Assembly (NCBI GenBank): GCA_017548165.1
Contig: JAFYMW010000032.1
Span: forward strand, 1-64,000
Reading direction: 5' to 3'
Origin: Bacteroidaceae bacterium
GTDB lineage: Bacteria; Bacteroidota; Bacteroidia; Bacteroidales; Bacteroidaceae
DNA: 64,000 nucleotides
Position numbers and translations under genes: made by a program. The notes under the pieces are model-generated. The model searched no databases, had not been told where the DNA came from, and was given only the letters and a program-made list of their open reading frames with translations. The first letter of the stretch is position 1. Every line of letters starts with the position of its first letter. Below are positions 41,403 through 50,963 of the stretch, one piece after another.

Positions 41403-43097
41403 ATGGCAACAGTAGACGACAAGAAAATTATTTTCTCGATGGTTGGTGTGAGCAAGACTATTACACAGAACCAGAAACAAGTATTGAAGAACATCTACCT
41501 GAGTTTCTTCTATGGTGCAAAGATTGGTATCATCGGTTTGAATGGCTCTGGTAAGACTACACTGATGAAGATTATTGCTGGACTGGAACAACCATCTCAG
41601 GGCGAGGTGGTATGGAGTCCCGGATATAGTGTGGGATACCTGGAGCAGGAACCTTATCTGGACGACGAGAAGACCGTTATCGAGGTGGTTAAGGAAGGTG
41701 CTCAGCATGTTGTAGATGCCTTGGCAGAATACAATGCCATCAACGATAAGTTCGGTTTGCCCGAGTATTATGAGAACGAGGATAAGATGAACGAACTTTT
41801 TGCTCGTCAAGGTGAACTGCAGGACATTCTGGATGCCACCGACGCGTGGAATCTGGATAGCCGTCTGGAGCGTGCTATGGCAGCATTGCGCTGCCCACCA
41901 GCCGACCAGAAGTGCGGTGTGCTCTCTGGTGGTGAGCGTCGTCGTGTGGCTCTTTGCCGTTTGCTTTTGCAGAAGCCCGATGTGCTTTTGCTCGACGAGC
42001 CTACCAACCATCTGGATGCTGAGAGCATCGACTGGCTGGAGCAGCACTTGCAGCAGTATGAGGGTACAGTTATCTGCGTTACCCACGACCGTTACTTCCT
42101 TGACGATGTTGCAGGTTGGATTCTTGAACTTGACCGTGGCGAAGGCATACCATGGCAGGGCAACTATAGTTCTTGGCTCGACCAGAAGACCAAGCGCATG
42201 GCTCAGGAAGAGAAGGTGGCAAGTAAGCGCCGCAAGACTTTGGAGCGTGAGTTGGAATGGGTTCGCATGGCACCCAAGGCTCGTCAGGCCAAGGGTAAGG
42301 CTCGTTTGAAGTCGTACGAGAGCATGTTGAATCAGGAACAGAAGGAGCGTGAGGAGAAACTCGAAATCTTTATCCCCAATGGTCCACGTTTGGGTAACAA
42401 GGTTATCGAGGCTCATGGTCTTTGCAAAGCTTATGGTGATAAGACTTTGATTCAGAACCTCGACTTTATGCTTCCTCCCAATGGTATCGTGGGTGTTATT
42501 GGTCCCAACGGTGCCGGTAAGACCACATTGTTTCGCATGATTATGGGCTTGGAAACTCCCGATGCAGGTACCTTCGAGGTGGGCGAGACAGTGAAGTTGG
42601 CTTATGTAGACCAGAGTCACAAGGACATCATTGCCGATGCCAGCGTGTTCCAGGTAGTAAGTCAGGGCAACGAGCTCATCCGCATTGGTGGACGCGACAT
42701 CAATACCCGTGCATATCTTTCACGCTTTAACTTCACAGGTGCCGACCAGGAGAAAAAGTGTGGCGTGCTCTCTGGTGGTGAGCGCAATCGTCTGCACTTG
42801 GCCATGGCGCTGAAGGAGGAAGGCAATGTGCTTCTTCTCGACGAGCCCACCAACGATATCGACGTGAACACTCTGCGTGCTCTGGAGGAAGGTTTGGAGG
42901 CCTTTGCTGGTTGTGCTGTGGTAATCAGTCACGACCGTTGGTTCCTGGACCGTATCTGTACGCACATCCTTGCATATGAAGGCAACGGTGAGATATTCTT
43001 CTTTGAAGGCTCATATTCAGAATACGAGCAGAACCGTTGTAAGCGCCTCGGCATAGAAGAACCCAAGCGCATCCGCTATCGCAAGCTCGAGGATTGA
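41403..43097 (+). CDS. ettA: Energy-dependent translational throttle protein EttA (ABC-F)
   Basis: The 564-residue protein has two ABC domains with Walker A GLNGSGKTTLMK and GPNGAGKTTLFR, signatures LSGGERRRVALCRLL and LSGGERNRLHLAMAL, and the EttA arm and linker between. The length and N-terminus (DKKIIFSMVGVSKTI) are typical of EttA, which binds the ribosomal E site and gates the first elongation step by ATP/ADP ratio. The 153 bases before it hold no gene. Confidence 0.92.
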   Translation: MATVDDKKIIFSMVGVSKTITQNQKQVLKNIYLSFFYGAKIGIIGLNGSGKTTLMKIIAGLEQPSQGEVVWSPGYSVGYLEQEPYLDDEKTVIEVVKEGAQHVVDALAEYNAINDKFGLPEYYENEDKMNELFARQGELQDILDATDAWNLDSRLERAMAALRCPPADQKCGVLSGGERRRVALCRLLLQKPDVLLLDEPTNHLDAESIDWLEQHLQQYEGTVICVTHDRYFLDDVAGWILELDRGEGIPWQGNYSSWLDQKTKRMAQEEKVASKRRKTLERELEWVRMAPKARQAKGKARLKSYESMLNQEQKEREEKLEIFIPNGPRLGNKVIEAHGLCKAYGDKTLIQNLDFMLPPNGIVGVIGPNGAGKTTLFRMIMGLETPDAGTFEVGETVKLAYVDQSHKDIIADASVFQVVSQGNELIRIGGRDINTRAYLSRFNFTGADQEKKCGVLSGGERNRLHLAMALKEEGNVLLLDEPTNDIDVNTLRALEEGLEAFAGCAVVISHDRWFLDRICTHILAYEGNGEIFFFEGSYSEYEQNRCKRLGIEEPKRIRYRKLED

Positions 43098-43136
43098 TAA
43101 TCAGAGTAGATACATTTCTAGTATTAATAATACAAG

Positions 43137-43176
43137 AAAAAGGGAGGTATGTTTTTGACAACATATCTCCCTTTAA
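43137..43176. terminator. Bidirectional terminator between ettA and rho
   Basis: Stem agggaggtatgt (43141-43152) with acatatctccct (43161-43172), one wobble, with A and T runs on either side. It lies between two convergent stops. Confidence 0.85.
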
Positions 43177-43224
43177 TATTAGGATTATAGAAAAAGCATT
43201 ACAGAGAAGACTAAATGTCTTGGT

Positions 43225-45045
43225 TTAAGAGTTCATGGAAATGAGAAACTCGTCGTTGTTTAAGGTTTTTTCTATTCTTTCCTTAACTTCGGTCATTGCT
43301 TCTATGGCATTCATGTCTGCAAGGAATTTTCTCAATATCCACATTCTGTCCAAAGTCATCTTGTCCTGAAGCAAATCGTCGCGACGGGTGCTTGACTGGA
43401 CAATATTGACGGCAGGGAAGATACGCTTGTTGGCCAGCATTCTATCCAATTGCAATTCCATATTGCCTGTACCCTTGAATTCTTCAAAGATAACTTCGTC
43501 CATCTTGCTACCTGTGTCTGTTAGAGCAGTGGCGATGATGGTGAGTGAACCGCCTCCTTCTATGTTGCGTGCCGCGCCAAAGAATCTCTTGGGTTTGTGC
43601 ATAGCGTTGGCATCAACACCACCGGTGAGAACTTTACCACTGGCAGGGGTGACTGTATTATAGGCTCTTGCCAAACGTGTGATACTGTCAAGGAAGATGA
43701 CAACATCATGGCCGCATTCTACCATGCGTTTGGCTTTCTCCAATACTATACCAGCAATGCGGACATGGCGCTCGGCTGGTTCGTCGAAGGTAGATGCTAT
43801 AACTTCAGCATTTACTGTTCTTGCCATGTCGGTAACCTCCTCTGGACGTTCGTCTATCAGAAGCATCATTAGGTATGCCTCAGGATGATTTTGAGCAATG
43901 GCATTGGCTATTTCCTTCATGAGTATGGTCTTACCCGTTTTAGGTTGTGCCACAATGAGTGCGCGCTGGCCTTTGCCAATAGGAGCAAAGAGGTCTACTA
44001 TGCGTACAGATAGTTTGTCGTTGTTTCCCGAGCAGAGTTTGAATTTCTCATCGGGGAATAGGGGAGTGAGATTCTCAAAAGGAGAACGGTCTCGTATAAC
44101 CTTGGGGTCGCATCCGTTAATGCTGAGGATGGTGGACATGCTGTAGTACTTTTCCCCACGGGCAGGCATATTAATAGTGCCTCGAACCACGTCGCCGGTC
44201 TTCAAACCATAATTCTTAATCTGCTGAGTGTTGATAAGAATGTCGTCTGGTGATGGCATATAGTTGAAGTCGGAAGAACGAAGGAAGCCATTGGTGTTTT
44301 CTGAGTTCATTTCCAAAACACCTTCTGCGACCAGTTTGTCCTCAAAGGAATAGGTCTTCTCGGGAACTTTGGGAGCAGGTTCTGCTATGGACTGTTCCTT
44401 AGGTTGTTCCTTTTGTTGTTCGCTTTGCAACTGCTCCAGAATAGCTGATGTAGAGCGAACATCCTGTATGATTTTGAAATCACGAACACCAGTGCTACTT
44501 GCTTCTTGTACGGGTTGTTCAACCTTCTCGTCTTCGGAAATAACTTCGACAACTGTTTCTTCCGCTTTTGCGTTTTCAGCTTTAACTATCTGTTGTTCGT
44601 TGTCTGTAGACTTTGCCTTACGAGAGCGTTTCTTGGGTTCTTTAGCTTGTTTCTTATCAACAACTTCTATTGCAGATTCTTTGATTTCTTTTGTTTCTGT
44701 AATCTCGGCAATATCTTCTGTTGCAGCCTTTGGTTTCCTACCACGCTTTTTAGGTTGTGATTTTTCTGCCGTTGCTTTTGTTTCTTCCTTAGTAGTGTCG
44801 TTATTGTTTGATGGGACGTTTTCTGCCTCTTTCGTAATCTCAACTTCCTTCTCTACTTTAGTTTTACGTCCTCGTTTCTTGGTTTTGGACTCTACAGGAA
44901 TGTCCATAGATCCAACTTCGCTCTCCTTATCTATAATATTATAAATAAGTGTTATCTGGTCATCGCTATGTTCAGCTCCAATTTTTTGGGCCAAGTCATG
45001 CAATTCATCCATATTCATGGATTCCAATTGACTTTTTGTATGCAT
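43225..45045 (-). CDS. rho: Transcription termination factor Rho with a lysine-rich insertion
   Basis: From ATG 45045 ([20 protein letters not shown]) the protein has 606 residues, far above the 419 of E. coli Rho. After an N-terminal Rho_N helix domain comes a disordered segment of about 170 residues with repeated [16 protein letters not shown] and KKRSRKAK, then the RNA-binding cold-shock domain ([20 protein letters not shown]) and the ATPase with Walker [10 protein letters not shown] and Walker [16 protein letters not shown]. The open frame reaches 45192 but a TATCTTTG promoter (45107 to 45100) lies inside that extension. The segment resembles the disordered insertion of Bacteroides Rho. 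Confidence 0.94.
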   Translation of the reverse strand: MHTKSQLESMNMDELHDLAQKIGAEHSDDQITLIYNIIDKESEVGSMDIPVESKTKKRGRKTKVEKEVEITKEAENVPSNNNDTTKEETKATAEKSQPKKRGRKPKAATEDIAEITETKEIKESAIEVVDKKQAKEPKKRSRKAKSTDNEQQIVKAENAKAEETVVEVISEDEKVEQPVQEASSTGVRDFKIIQDVRSTSAILEQLQSEQQKEQPKEQSIAEPAPKVPEKTYSFEDKLVAEGVLEMNSENTNGFLRSSDFNYMPSPDDILINTQQIKNYGLKTGDVVRGTINMPARGEKYYSMSTILSINGCDPKVIRDRSPFENLTPLFPDEKFKLCSGNNDKLSVRIVDLFAPIGKGQRALIVAQPKTGKTILMKEIANAIAQNHPEAYLMMLLIDERPEEVTDMARTVNAEVIASTFDEPAERHVRIAGIVLEKAKRMVECGHDVVIFLDSITRLARAYNTVTPASGKVLTGGVDANAMHKPKRFFGAARNIEGGGSLTIIATALTDTGSKMDEVIFEEFKGTGNMELQLDRMLANKRIFPAVNIVQSSTRRDDLLQDKMTLDRMWILRKFLADMNAIEAMTEVKERIEKTLNNDEFLISMNS

Positions 45046-45099
45046 AAAAAAAACTTTAGGGAAAAAAAGAACTTCTATTGTATCTCGTTCTTGTAATTG

Positions 45100-45129
45100 C
45101 AAAGATACGACAATTTTATAAAAAACAAA
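45100..45129 (-). promoter_or_regulatory. Promoter of rho
   Basis: Minus-strand TTTG (45129 to 45126), 18-base spacer, TATCTTTG (45107 to 45100). It fixes the rho start downstream at 45045. Confidence 0.65.
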
Positions 45130-45192
45130 TGATTTTCTTCTCTTTTTTCGTGTAATGAATTCTGTGTTACTTAATAATTTGCCTTTTTTCAT

Positions 45193-45200
45193 TAACTTTG
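45193..45200 (+). promoter_or_regulatory. -7 element of the second ABC-F gene
   Basis: TAACTTTG, 61 bases before ATG 45262; divergent from rho. Confidence 0.5.
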
Positions 45201-45261
45201 CAGAGAAGATACTCGTATACTTTTAATCAAGGTATATGGAGAGTAGTACACTTAATATTTT

Positions 45262-47097
45262 ATGAAGGTATATTTACAGGCTACAGAATTAACTCGAAGA
45301 GTTGGAGACAAGACTCTTTTCAGTAATATTAATCTAGGTATAGGTGAGGGACAGAGAGTAGGACTTGTTGCTCAAAATGGTACAGGAAAGACTACACTGC
45401 TGAACATCCTTGCTGGTAAGGATGCTCCTGATGATGGTAGTATTGTGCTGCGAAGCGGTATCAGAATGGGTTATCTGTGTCAGTCGCCAGAGTTTCCTGC
45501 CGACATGTCTGTTATTGATGCTTGCTTTTGGCATGCCCGTCAGGACAGAGATGATACAGAAGAAGCTTTGGATCTCGAAGTTAGGAGCAAGCAGATACTT
45601 GGCAAACTGAAGATTGGCGATACATCGTGCAAGATGGGTGTCCTATCGGGAGGACAGGTAAAACGAGTGGCTCTTGCAAATATCTTGATACAAAATCCAG
45701 ACCTTCTCATTCTTGACGAGCCAACAAACCATCTTGACCTCGAAATGATAGAATGGCTTGAAGGTTATTTGGGACGTCAGTGTATCACCTTGCTTATGGT
45801 GACACACGACAGGTATTTTCTTGACCGTGTTTGTAATGTCATAGTGGAGTTGGATAATCAGACTCTGTATACCTATCGTGGCAACTATGCATATTATCTT
45901 GAAAAGCGGCAGGAACGTATAGACAATGCTCGTGCTGAAATAGCTCGTGCTAATAACCTTTACCGTACTGAGTTGGAATGGATGCGTTCTACACCTCAGG
46001 CTAGAAGTCATAAAGCCAGATACCGTGAAGAGGCGTTTTATGACCTTGAGAAGAAAGCAAAGCAACATATTGAAGAGGACAAAATGCGCCTGCAAGTGAA
46101 TAGTACCTATATTGGTAGCAAGATATTCGAGGCAGAGTATGTCTGCAAATCCTTCCCAGCCAGAGAGGGTAAGGAAGAACTTGTCATACTGAAGGATTTT
46201 TACTACAATTTCTCACGTTATGAGAAAATGGGTATTGTAGGCAACAATGGTACCGGCAAGAGCACGTTCCTAAAACTTCTCTTAGGGCAGGTTCAACCAG
46301 ATAACGGTCGCTTTGTCATTGGTGAAACGGTGAAATTCGGATATTTTAGCCAGGAACCCATGCAGGTTGACGAAAATATGAAAGTGATAGACGCTGTTCG
46401 TCGTGTTGCAGAGTATGTTGATTTGGGAGGTGGTAAGCATCTTAGTGCTATGCAGTTTTTGCAACATTTCATGTTTACTCCATTGCAACAACAGAACTAT
46501 ATCTATAAACTTTCTGGTGGTGAGCGTCGACGTTTGCAATTGTGCACTGTGCTGATGCAGAACCCCAACTTCCTTATCCTTGACGAGCCTACAAACGATA
46601 TGGATATTGTCACTTTGCAAATCCTGGAGCAATACCTACAGGACTTCAAAGGTTGTGTCATTATAGTTTCGCACGATAGATATTTTATGGACAAGGTGGT
46701 GGACCATCTTCTCGTTTTCAAGGGTGGAGGAGAGGTCAAGGATTTTCCCGGCAACTACACCCAATATCGTGAATCGCAGAAATTGCTTCAGAAGAGTGCT
46801 GAAGCCACCAATGCTAAGTCTTCCTCTGCATCAACACTTACTGACAATGCCTCCAATGCCAAACCTCGTCTTACAGAGAAAAAGCGTCGACTCACTTTCA
46901 AAGAGCGTAAGGAATTTGAACAACTTGAACTTGACATCGAAAATCTAGAAATAGAGAAGAGCGATATAGAAACAGCTCTTAGCTCAGGAACAATTTCTGT
47001 CGATGAGATAACTGCTATGTCCAAGCGCCTGCCTTTGCTCAATGAAGAACTTGACGAAAAGTCTATGAGGTGGCTAGAACTTTCAGAGTACAACTGA
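45262..47097 (+). CDS. ABC-F family ATPase (Uup-like)
   Basis: The 611-residue protein has two ABC domains: Walker A QNGTGKTTLLN and GNNGTGKSTFLK, signatures LSGGQVKRVALANIL and LSGGERRRLQLCTVL. The linker is present, and a C-terminal charged coiled coil (about residues 540-611) of the Uup type follows, which in Uup binds DNA or ribosome. It is a different subgroup from EttA, so this 6-kb block contains two ABC-F paralogues on either side of rho. Role: ribosome-associated factor or antibiotic resistance, not decidable. Confidence 0.9.
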   Translation: MKVYLQATELTRRVGDKTLFSNINLGIGEGQRVGLVAQNGTGKTTLLNILAGKDAPDDGSIVLRSGIRMGYLCQSPEFPADMSVIDACFWHARQDRDDTEEALDLEVRSKQILGKLKIGDTSCKMGVLSGGQVKRVALANILIQNPDLLILDEPTNHLDLEMIEWLEGYLGRQCITLLMVTHDRYFLDRVCNVIVELDNQTLYTYRGNYAYYLEKRQERIDNARAEIARANNLYRTELEWMRSTPQARSHKARYREEAFYDLEKKAKQHIEEDKMRLQVNSTYIGSKIFEAEYVCKSFPAREGKEELVILKDFYYNFSRYEKMGIVGNNGTGKSTFLKLLLGQVQPDNGRFVIGETVKFGYFSQEPMQVDENMKVIDAVRRVAEYVDLGGGKHLSAMQFLQHFMFTPLQQQNYIYKLSGGERRRLQLCTVLMQNPNFLILDEPTNDMDIVTLQILEQYLQDFKGCVIIVSHDRYFMDKVVDHLLVFKGGGEVKDFPGNYTQYRESQKLLQKSAEATNAKSSSASTLTDNASNAKPRLTEKKRRLTFKERKEFEQLELDIENLEIEKSDIETALSSGTISVDEITAMSKRLPLLNEELDEKSMRWLELSEYN

Positions 47098-47105
47098 ATA
47101 TAAAA

Positions 47106-47156
47106 TATATAATCTAAAAAGGAAGTGTCGATGGCACTTCCTTTTTAGATTATATA
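47106..47156. terminator. Bidirectional terminator, 22-bp perfect stem
   Basis: Arms 47106-47127 and 47135-47156 are perfect complements with a seven-base loop (gc core aaggaagtg). It serves the ABC-F gene and the convergent phosphosugar mutase. Confidence 0.95.
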
Positions 47157-47173
47157 TTTATTTGTTCACATTA

Positions 47174-48916
47174 TTATAGTCCAAGTGATTTTTTGATTTC
47201 TTCTACCTTGGCCATGGCTTTCTCTACCAATGCGGTATATTCGCATGCACACTTCATAGTGTCCTTGATCTCGCAGTAGAACTTAATCTTTGGTTCTGTA
47301 CCAGAGGGACGTACGCTAATCTTGGTGCCATCCTCGCAGAAATACTGAAGAACATTGCTAGTGGCGGGGAAATCCATCTTGGTTTCGTTACCATTGTTAT
47401 CCTTGGCAATCAAAGTTTGATAATCCTTGGTGAGTACTACAGGGCTACCTGTAATATCCTTAGGAGCTTTCTCGCCACGGAAGTCAACCATCATCTGCTT
47501 GATTTCGTCAGCACCAGACTTACCTGGTTTTGTTACGTTGATGGTGTATTCAAAACTGAAACCATACTCCTTATAGATGTCCATGAGCAAATCGTAGAGG
47601 GTCTTGCCCTGATCCTTAGCCCATGCAGCAATCTCACAGATGAGACAGATACTTGCTGGTGCATCCTTGTCGCGAACCTTGTCGTAGGGAAGGAAACCGA
47701 AGCTTTCCTCGCCACCACCGATATATTTCTGCTTACCCTCTGAAAGTGCAATCTCGCGTGCAATCCATTTGAAACCTGTGTAGCAGTCGCGAAGTTCTAC
47801 ATTGTTCTTCTTAGCCATCTCTGCGATAACTTCGGTAGTAACAATGGTCTTAACCAAGAAATCGCTATCTTTGAGCTGACCAAGAGCAATCTTGTTCTTG
47901 ATGATGTAGTATACGAACATCATTGCTGTTTGATTGCCGTTGATAATCTGCCATTCACCTTCGGGATTGCGACAAACAATGGCTAAACGGTCGGCATCGG
48001 GGTCGGTAGCAACAACGAGGTCTGCATTGAGTTTGGTACCAAGTTTCATGCCAAGAGTCATAGCCTCTGCATTCTCGGGGTTGGGACTAACTACGGTGGG
48101 GAAGTTGCCATCTACTTCCATCTGCTCGGGAACAACATTGATATTCTGGAATCCCCATGAACGTAGACACAAGGGTACGATGACACGACCTGTACCATGC
48201 ATGGCACTATATACAATGTTGAGGTCCTTCTGACGAAGAATAACGTCCTGATCTACCATGGCCTCCTTAACGGCGGTCATGTAGTCATAGTCCATTTCGC
48301 CACCGATAATCTGGATGAGATCCCAGTTGGGTTCGAACTTAACATCCTCAATCTGTACCTTGTTAACCTCATCAATGATACCCTTGTCGTGTGGAGCCAA
48401 AACCTGAGCACCATCTGCCCAATATGCTTTGTAACCATTGTACTCCTTGGGATTGTGTGATGCTGTTACGTTAACACCAGCAACGGCACCCAACTGACGG
48501 ATAGCAAAACTAATCTCGGGGGTGGGACGAAGGCTCTCGAACAGATAAGCTTTAATGCCATTAGCACTAAAGATAGCAGCTACACTCTCTGCAAACATGC
48601 GACCATTGTTGCGGCAGTCATGACCAACCACGACGCTTTGTCCTCCCTCTGGGAATGCTTTATTGATGTAGTTGGCAAAGCCCTGAGTGGCCATACCTAC
48701 GATATACTTGTTCATACGATTGGTACCAACACCCATGATGCCACGCAAACCACCAGTGCCGAACTCAAGGCTTTGATAGAATGCATCAATTAGAGGTGTC
48801 TTGTCCTCGTTATCCAAAAGAGCTTTTACTTCTGCCTTGGTTTCAGCATCGTACTTGTCGCTGTCAAGCCATTTCTGTGCTTCTGTCTGACAACGTAAAA
48901 TCAATTCCTGATCCAT
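47174..48916 (-). CDS. Phosphoglucomutase/phosphomannomutase family protein
   Basis: The 580-residue alpha-D-phosphohexomutase has the phosphoserine loop VTASHNPKEYNGYK, the Mg loop VATDPDADRLAI, the sugar loop GGGEESFGF and the phosphate loop RPSGTEPKIKFY. Size matches bacterial PgcA/Pgm2-type enzymes. It interconverts glucose-1-P and glucose-6-P (or mannose phosphates) for glycogen and glycan precursors. Its own promoter lies at 48966-48996. Confidence 0.93.
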   Translation of the reverse strand: MDQELILRCQTEAQKWLDSDKYDAETKAEVKALLDNEDKTPLIDAFYQSLEFGTGGLRGIMGVGTNRMNKYIVGMATQGFANYINKAFPEGGQSVVVGHDCRNNGRMFAESVAAIFSANGIKAYLFESLRPTPEISFAIRQLGAVAGVNVTASHNPKEYNGYKAYWADGAQVLAPHDKGIIDEVNKVQIEDVKFEPNWDLIQIIGGEMDYDYMTAVKEAMVDQDVILRQKDLNIVYSAMHGTGRVIVPLCLRSWGFQNINVVPEQMEVDGNFPTVVSPNPENAEAMTLGMKLGTKLNADLVVATDPDADRLAIVCRNPEGEWQIINGNQTAMMFVYYIIKNKIALGQLKDSDFLVKTIVTTEVIAEMAKKNNVELRDCYTGFKWIAREIALSEGKQKYIGGGEESFGFLPYDKVRDKDAPASICLICEIAAWAKDQGKTLYDLLMDIYKEYGFSFEYTINVTKPGKSGADEIKQMMVDFRGEKAPKDITGSPVVLTKDYQTLIAKDNNGNETKMDFPATSNVLQYFCEDGTKISVRPSGTEPKIKFYCEIKDTMKCACEYTALVEKAMAKVEEIKKSLGL

Positions 48917-48965
48917 GATAAGTTATGTGTTTAAATATTAGAGTTATTTTATGTTTTATTGCATA

Positions 48966-48996
48966 CAAAGATAGGAAATATTATTTCTAGCTCAAA
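48966..48996 (-). promoter_or_regulatory. Promoter of the phosphosugar mutase gene
   Basis: Minus-strand TTTG (48996 to 48993), 19-base spacer, TATCTTTG (48973 to 48966), 49 bases before the ATG. Confidence 0.85.
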
Positions 48997-49064
48997 GCTC
49001 TTCTTGAAAAAAATCCCCATCTCTTAGTAATTTTTTATCAAAGAACAGGGTAATATAAAGAAAA

Positions 49065-49096
49065 AGACAACAGACTAGTATGTTAGTCTGTTGTCT
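49065..49096 (-). terminator. Terminator after the FHA gene
   Basis: Perfect 13-bp stem agacaacagacta (49065-49077) with tagtctgttgtct (49084-49096), followed on the minus strand by tctttttcttt. Confidence 0.9.
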
Positions 49097-49145
49097 ATAA
49101 TATGTTTTTAGTAGTCGTGATGTTTCAAAATAAAACGAAAAATAG

Positions 49146-49682
49146 TTACTCTTCCTCTCCATCTTTGGCCACACGCAGTATGATGGTTGTAGCCCCGATG
49201 GTAATGATGTCGCCATCAGATAAACTAACCTTCTCGTTGTCTCGAAGAATGTCGTTCATGTAGAACGTGCCAGTGTTGGATGGCGCATCCCAAAGGATAT
49301 ATTGTAATTTGCCTGATTTACTACGTTGGACGCGTATGATGCAATGCTTGGTATCTACGCTAGGGTCTACGGTTTCTATGGGTAGATTAATGTTTGTACC
49401 TTTTACATATCTACCCAATACATTGTCGCCCATTTGTAGAGGGAGAACTTGTTTGTAATGGAATACATTCTCAACGACAACTATACTGCCACACTGGTCT
49501 TTGTTGGCCTCCTCGTCAAGAACTTCGTTCTTACGTGTTTCGCGAACTTTGTTTGTTCCCATACGTATGCCGAACTGTTTTGAGCATTCTGGACATTGGA
49601 ACACAAGTTGCTGACCAGACTGGTATTTTGTCTCGTCGAAAGTGATGTAACTATCGCATTTGGGGCAACGTACACGCTTCAT
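49146..49682 (-). CDS. FHA-domain protein with an N-terminal zinc ribbon
   Basis: The 178-residue protein has an MJ0042-type zinc ribbon (Cys6-X2-Cys9 in VRCPKCDSYITF and a second pair in FQCPECSKQF) and an FHA domain at about residues 85-172 with LGRYVKGTNINLPIETVDPS, TKHCIIRV and NTGTFYMND. FHA domains bind phosphothreonine. It is the second gene behind the HU/SPOR gene (gap 39 bases), so a role in envelope or division signalling is possible but unproven. Confidence 0.85.
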   Translation of the reverse strand: MKRVRCPKCDSYITFDETKYQSGQQLVFQCPECSKQFGIRMGTNKVRETRKNEVLDEEANKDQCGSIVVVENVFHYKQVLPLQMGDNVLGRYVKGTNINLPIETVDPSVDTKHCIIRVQRSKSGKLQYILWDAPSNTGTFYMNDILRDNEKVSLSDGDIITIGATTIILRVAKDGEEE

Positions 49683-49721
49683 CGTGAAATGTATTAAATG
49701 GGGTAGTGGTGTGGTATTATA

Positions 49722-50864
49722 TTAGAAATGCTTTATCCAAGAACCAGAGTATAGTTTGTCTGTGGCACGAACTATGGCAAGATCTGCACGGGCAGCTTCT
49801 TCATTGTGATAACCTGTAAGTACAACTCTCAACATACCCTTGTCTGTATATTTTACAGCATTGTCAAAACCTTCTTTTGAAAGTTTTTCTATAAGATGTT
49901 CTGCGCCTTTATGAGTGATTGCGCTTGCCATTACAACACAATAACCTTTTACTTGAAGTTCTTTAGTAATAGGTGTTTCAATAGTGATGTTTTCTGTTTC
50001 TGTGTTTGTAACAACTTGTGTTGCTTCAATGGCAGGACTTATAGTGTTTGTAATTTCGCTGTTTGCTTCTGTTACATCTTGCAATTGGCTTTCAGAACTC
50101 TTTGTCGCAACGACAACGATACTATCTTGCGCCACAGGAATAACTATGCCGTCATTTTTTTCGACATTAGTTTCAGTGGACTGCTCTATGACTGTAGTGT
50201 TTTGTGTTTCAGAATTTGTGTTGATAGCAATGGGGGCTGGATTTGCCTGAAATAATGAAATCAAACTTTCTACCGATGCATGCTGTGTATTGTTGCTCTT
50301 AGAGAATGAAGTGTAGTTCGGTATTATTACAGTTAATAATACAACAATCATTGCTGCTGCGGTCATGATGCGGTGTACCGTTGTGCGACGCAGACGAATA
50401 GTAAAATGGGTAGGATCTTTTATTGTATTTTTCTTATGTGCATACGCAGGAAGTTTGGGCATATGGAAAGAGTCCAATCCATAAAGTTCTGGGGTGTTGA
50501 CACCAGCTTCGCAAACTTCAAATGTAATCTTATTGTCAATGATGACAAGTCGTCCGATAGTACCCATATCCATCACCCCCATATCCATTAGTGATTGGTT
50601 TATGGTTTCGATGTATTCGTCTATCCATTTGTTTGCTACATTGCGTGTGACACGATGCAATTGTATAAGGCAGTTTTCCAACTTTCCGTCGTTTTCTGTT
50701 ATATCTGTGTCCAAACGTACACTTCTGACGGGTGGAAAATAGATATTCTCCTCAGTATAATAACGAGCAGGAAGCTCTTCGGTAATGAAGGCTCCGATGC
50801 TTGGTATTACTACCGAGTCATGCTCACAGAGGAGGTATTCTATATGTCTGCTTAAATCTTTCAC
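49722..50864 (-). CDS. HU-domain and SPOR-domain membrane protein
   Basis: From GTG 50864 the product has 380 residues: an N-terminal HU-CCDC81-like domain (LSRHIEYLLCEHDSVVIPSI), a TM helix at about residues 165-185 (IMTAAAMIVVLLTVIIPNY), a Ser/Thr/Glu-rich linker and a C-terminal SPOR-type domain (VKGYCVVMASAITHKGAEHL). SPOR domains bind denuded peptidoglycan at division sites. The frame extends to 50954, but the promoter TTGG-N20-TACCTTTG (50901 to 50870) lies inside that extension, leaving GTG 50864 five bases behind the -7 box, as in a leaderless mRNA. Confidence 0.85.
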   Translation of the reverse strand: MKDLSRHIEYLLCEHDSVVIPSIGAFITEELPARYYTEENIYFPPVRSVRLDTDITENDGKLENCLIQLHRVTRNVANKWIDEYIETINQSLMDMGVMDMGTIGRLVIIDNKITFEVCEAGVNTPELYGLDSFHMPKLPAYAHKKNTIKDPTHFTIRLRRTTVHRIMTAAAMIVVLLTVIIPNYTSFSKSNNTQHASVESLISLFQANPAPIAINTNSETQNTTVIEQSTETNVEKNDGIVIPVAQDSIVVVATKSSESQLQDVTEANSEITNTISPAIEATQVVTNTETENITIETPITKELQVKGYCVVMASAITHKGAEHLIEKLSKEGFDNAVKYTDKGMLRVVLTGYHNEEAARADLAIVRATDKLYSGSWIKHF

Positions 50865-50869
50865 TTTTG

Positions 50870-50901
50870 CAAAGGTACAATAAATATATCGAATAATCCA
50901 A
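50870..50901 (-). promoter_or_regulatory. Promoter of the HU/SPOR-FHA operon
   Basis: Minus-strand TTGG (50901 to 50898), 20-base spacer, TACCTTTG (50877 to 50870). Confidence 0.7.
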
Positions 50902-50963
50902 GGAAGCAGAGGTAATTTATTTAATATTTTTTCGCTCCCAAAATGGTGTTTCAATGACTATCC

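Noticed and set aside
41364..42620. 418-codon open frame on the minus strand
   Set aside because: Antisense to ettA, no motif, arises from codon bias of a highly expressed gene.
45045..45192. 49-residue N-terminal extension of Rho
   Set aside because: The rho promoter lies within it and the Rho_N domain starts at ATG 45045.
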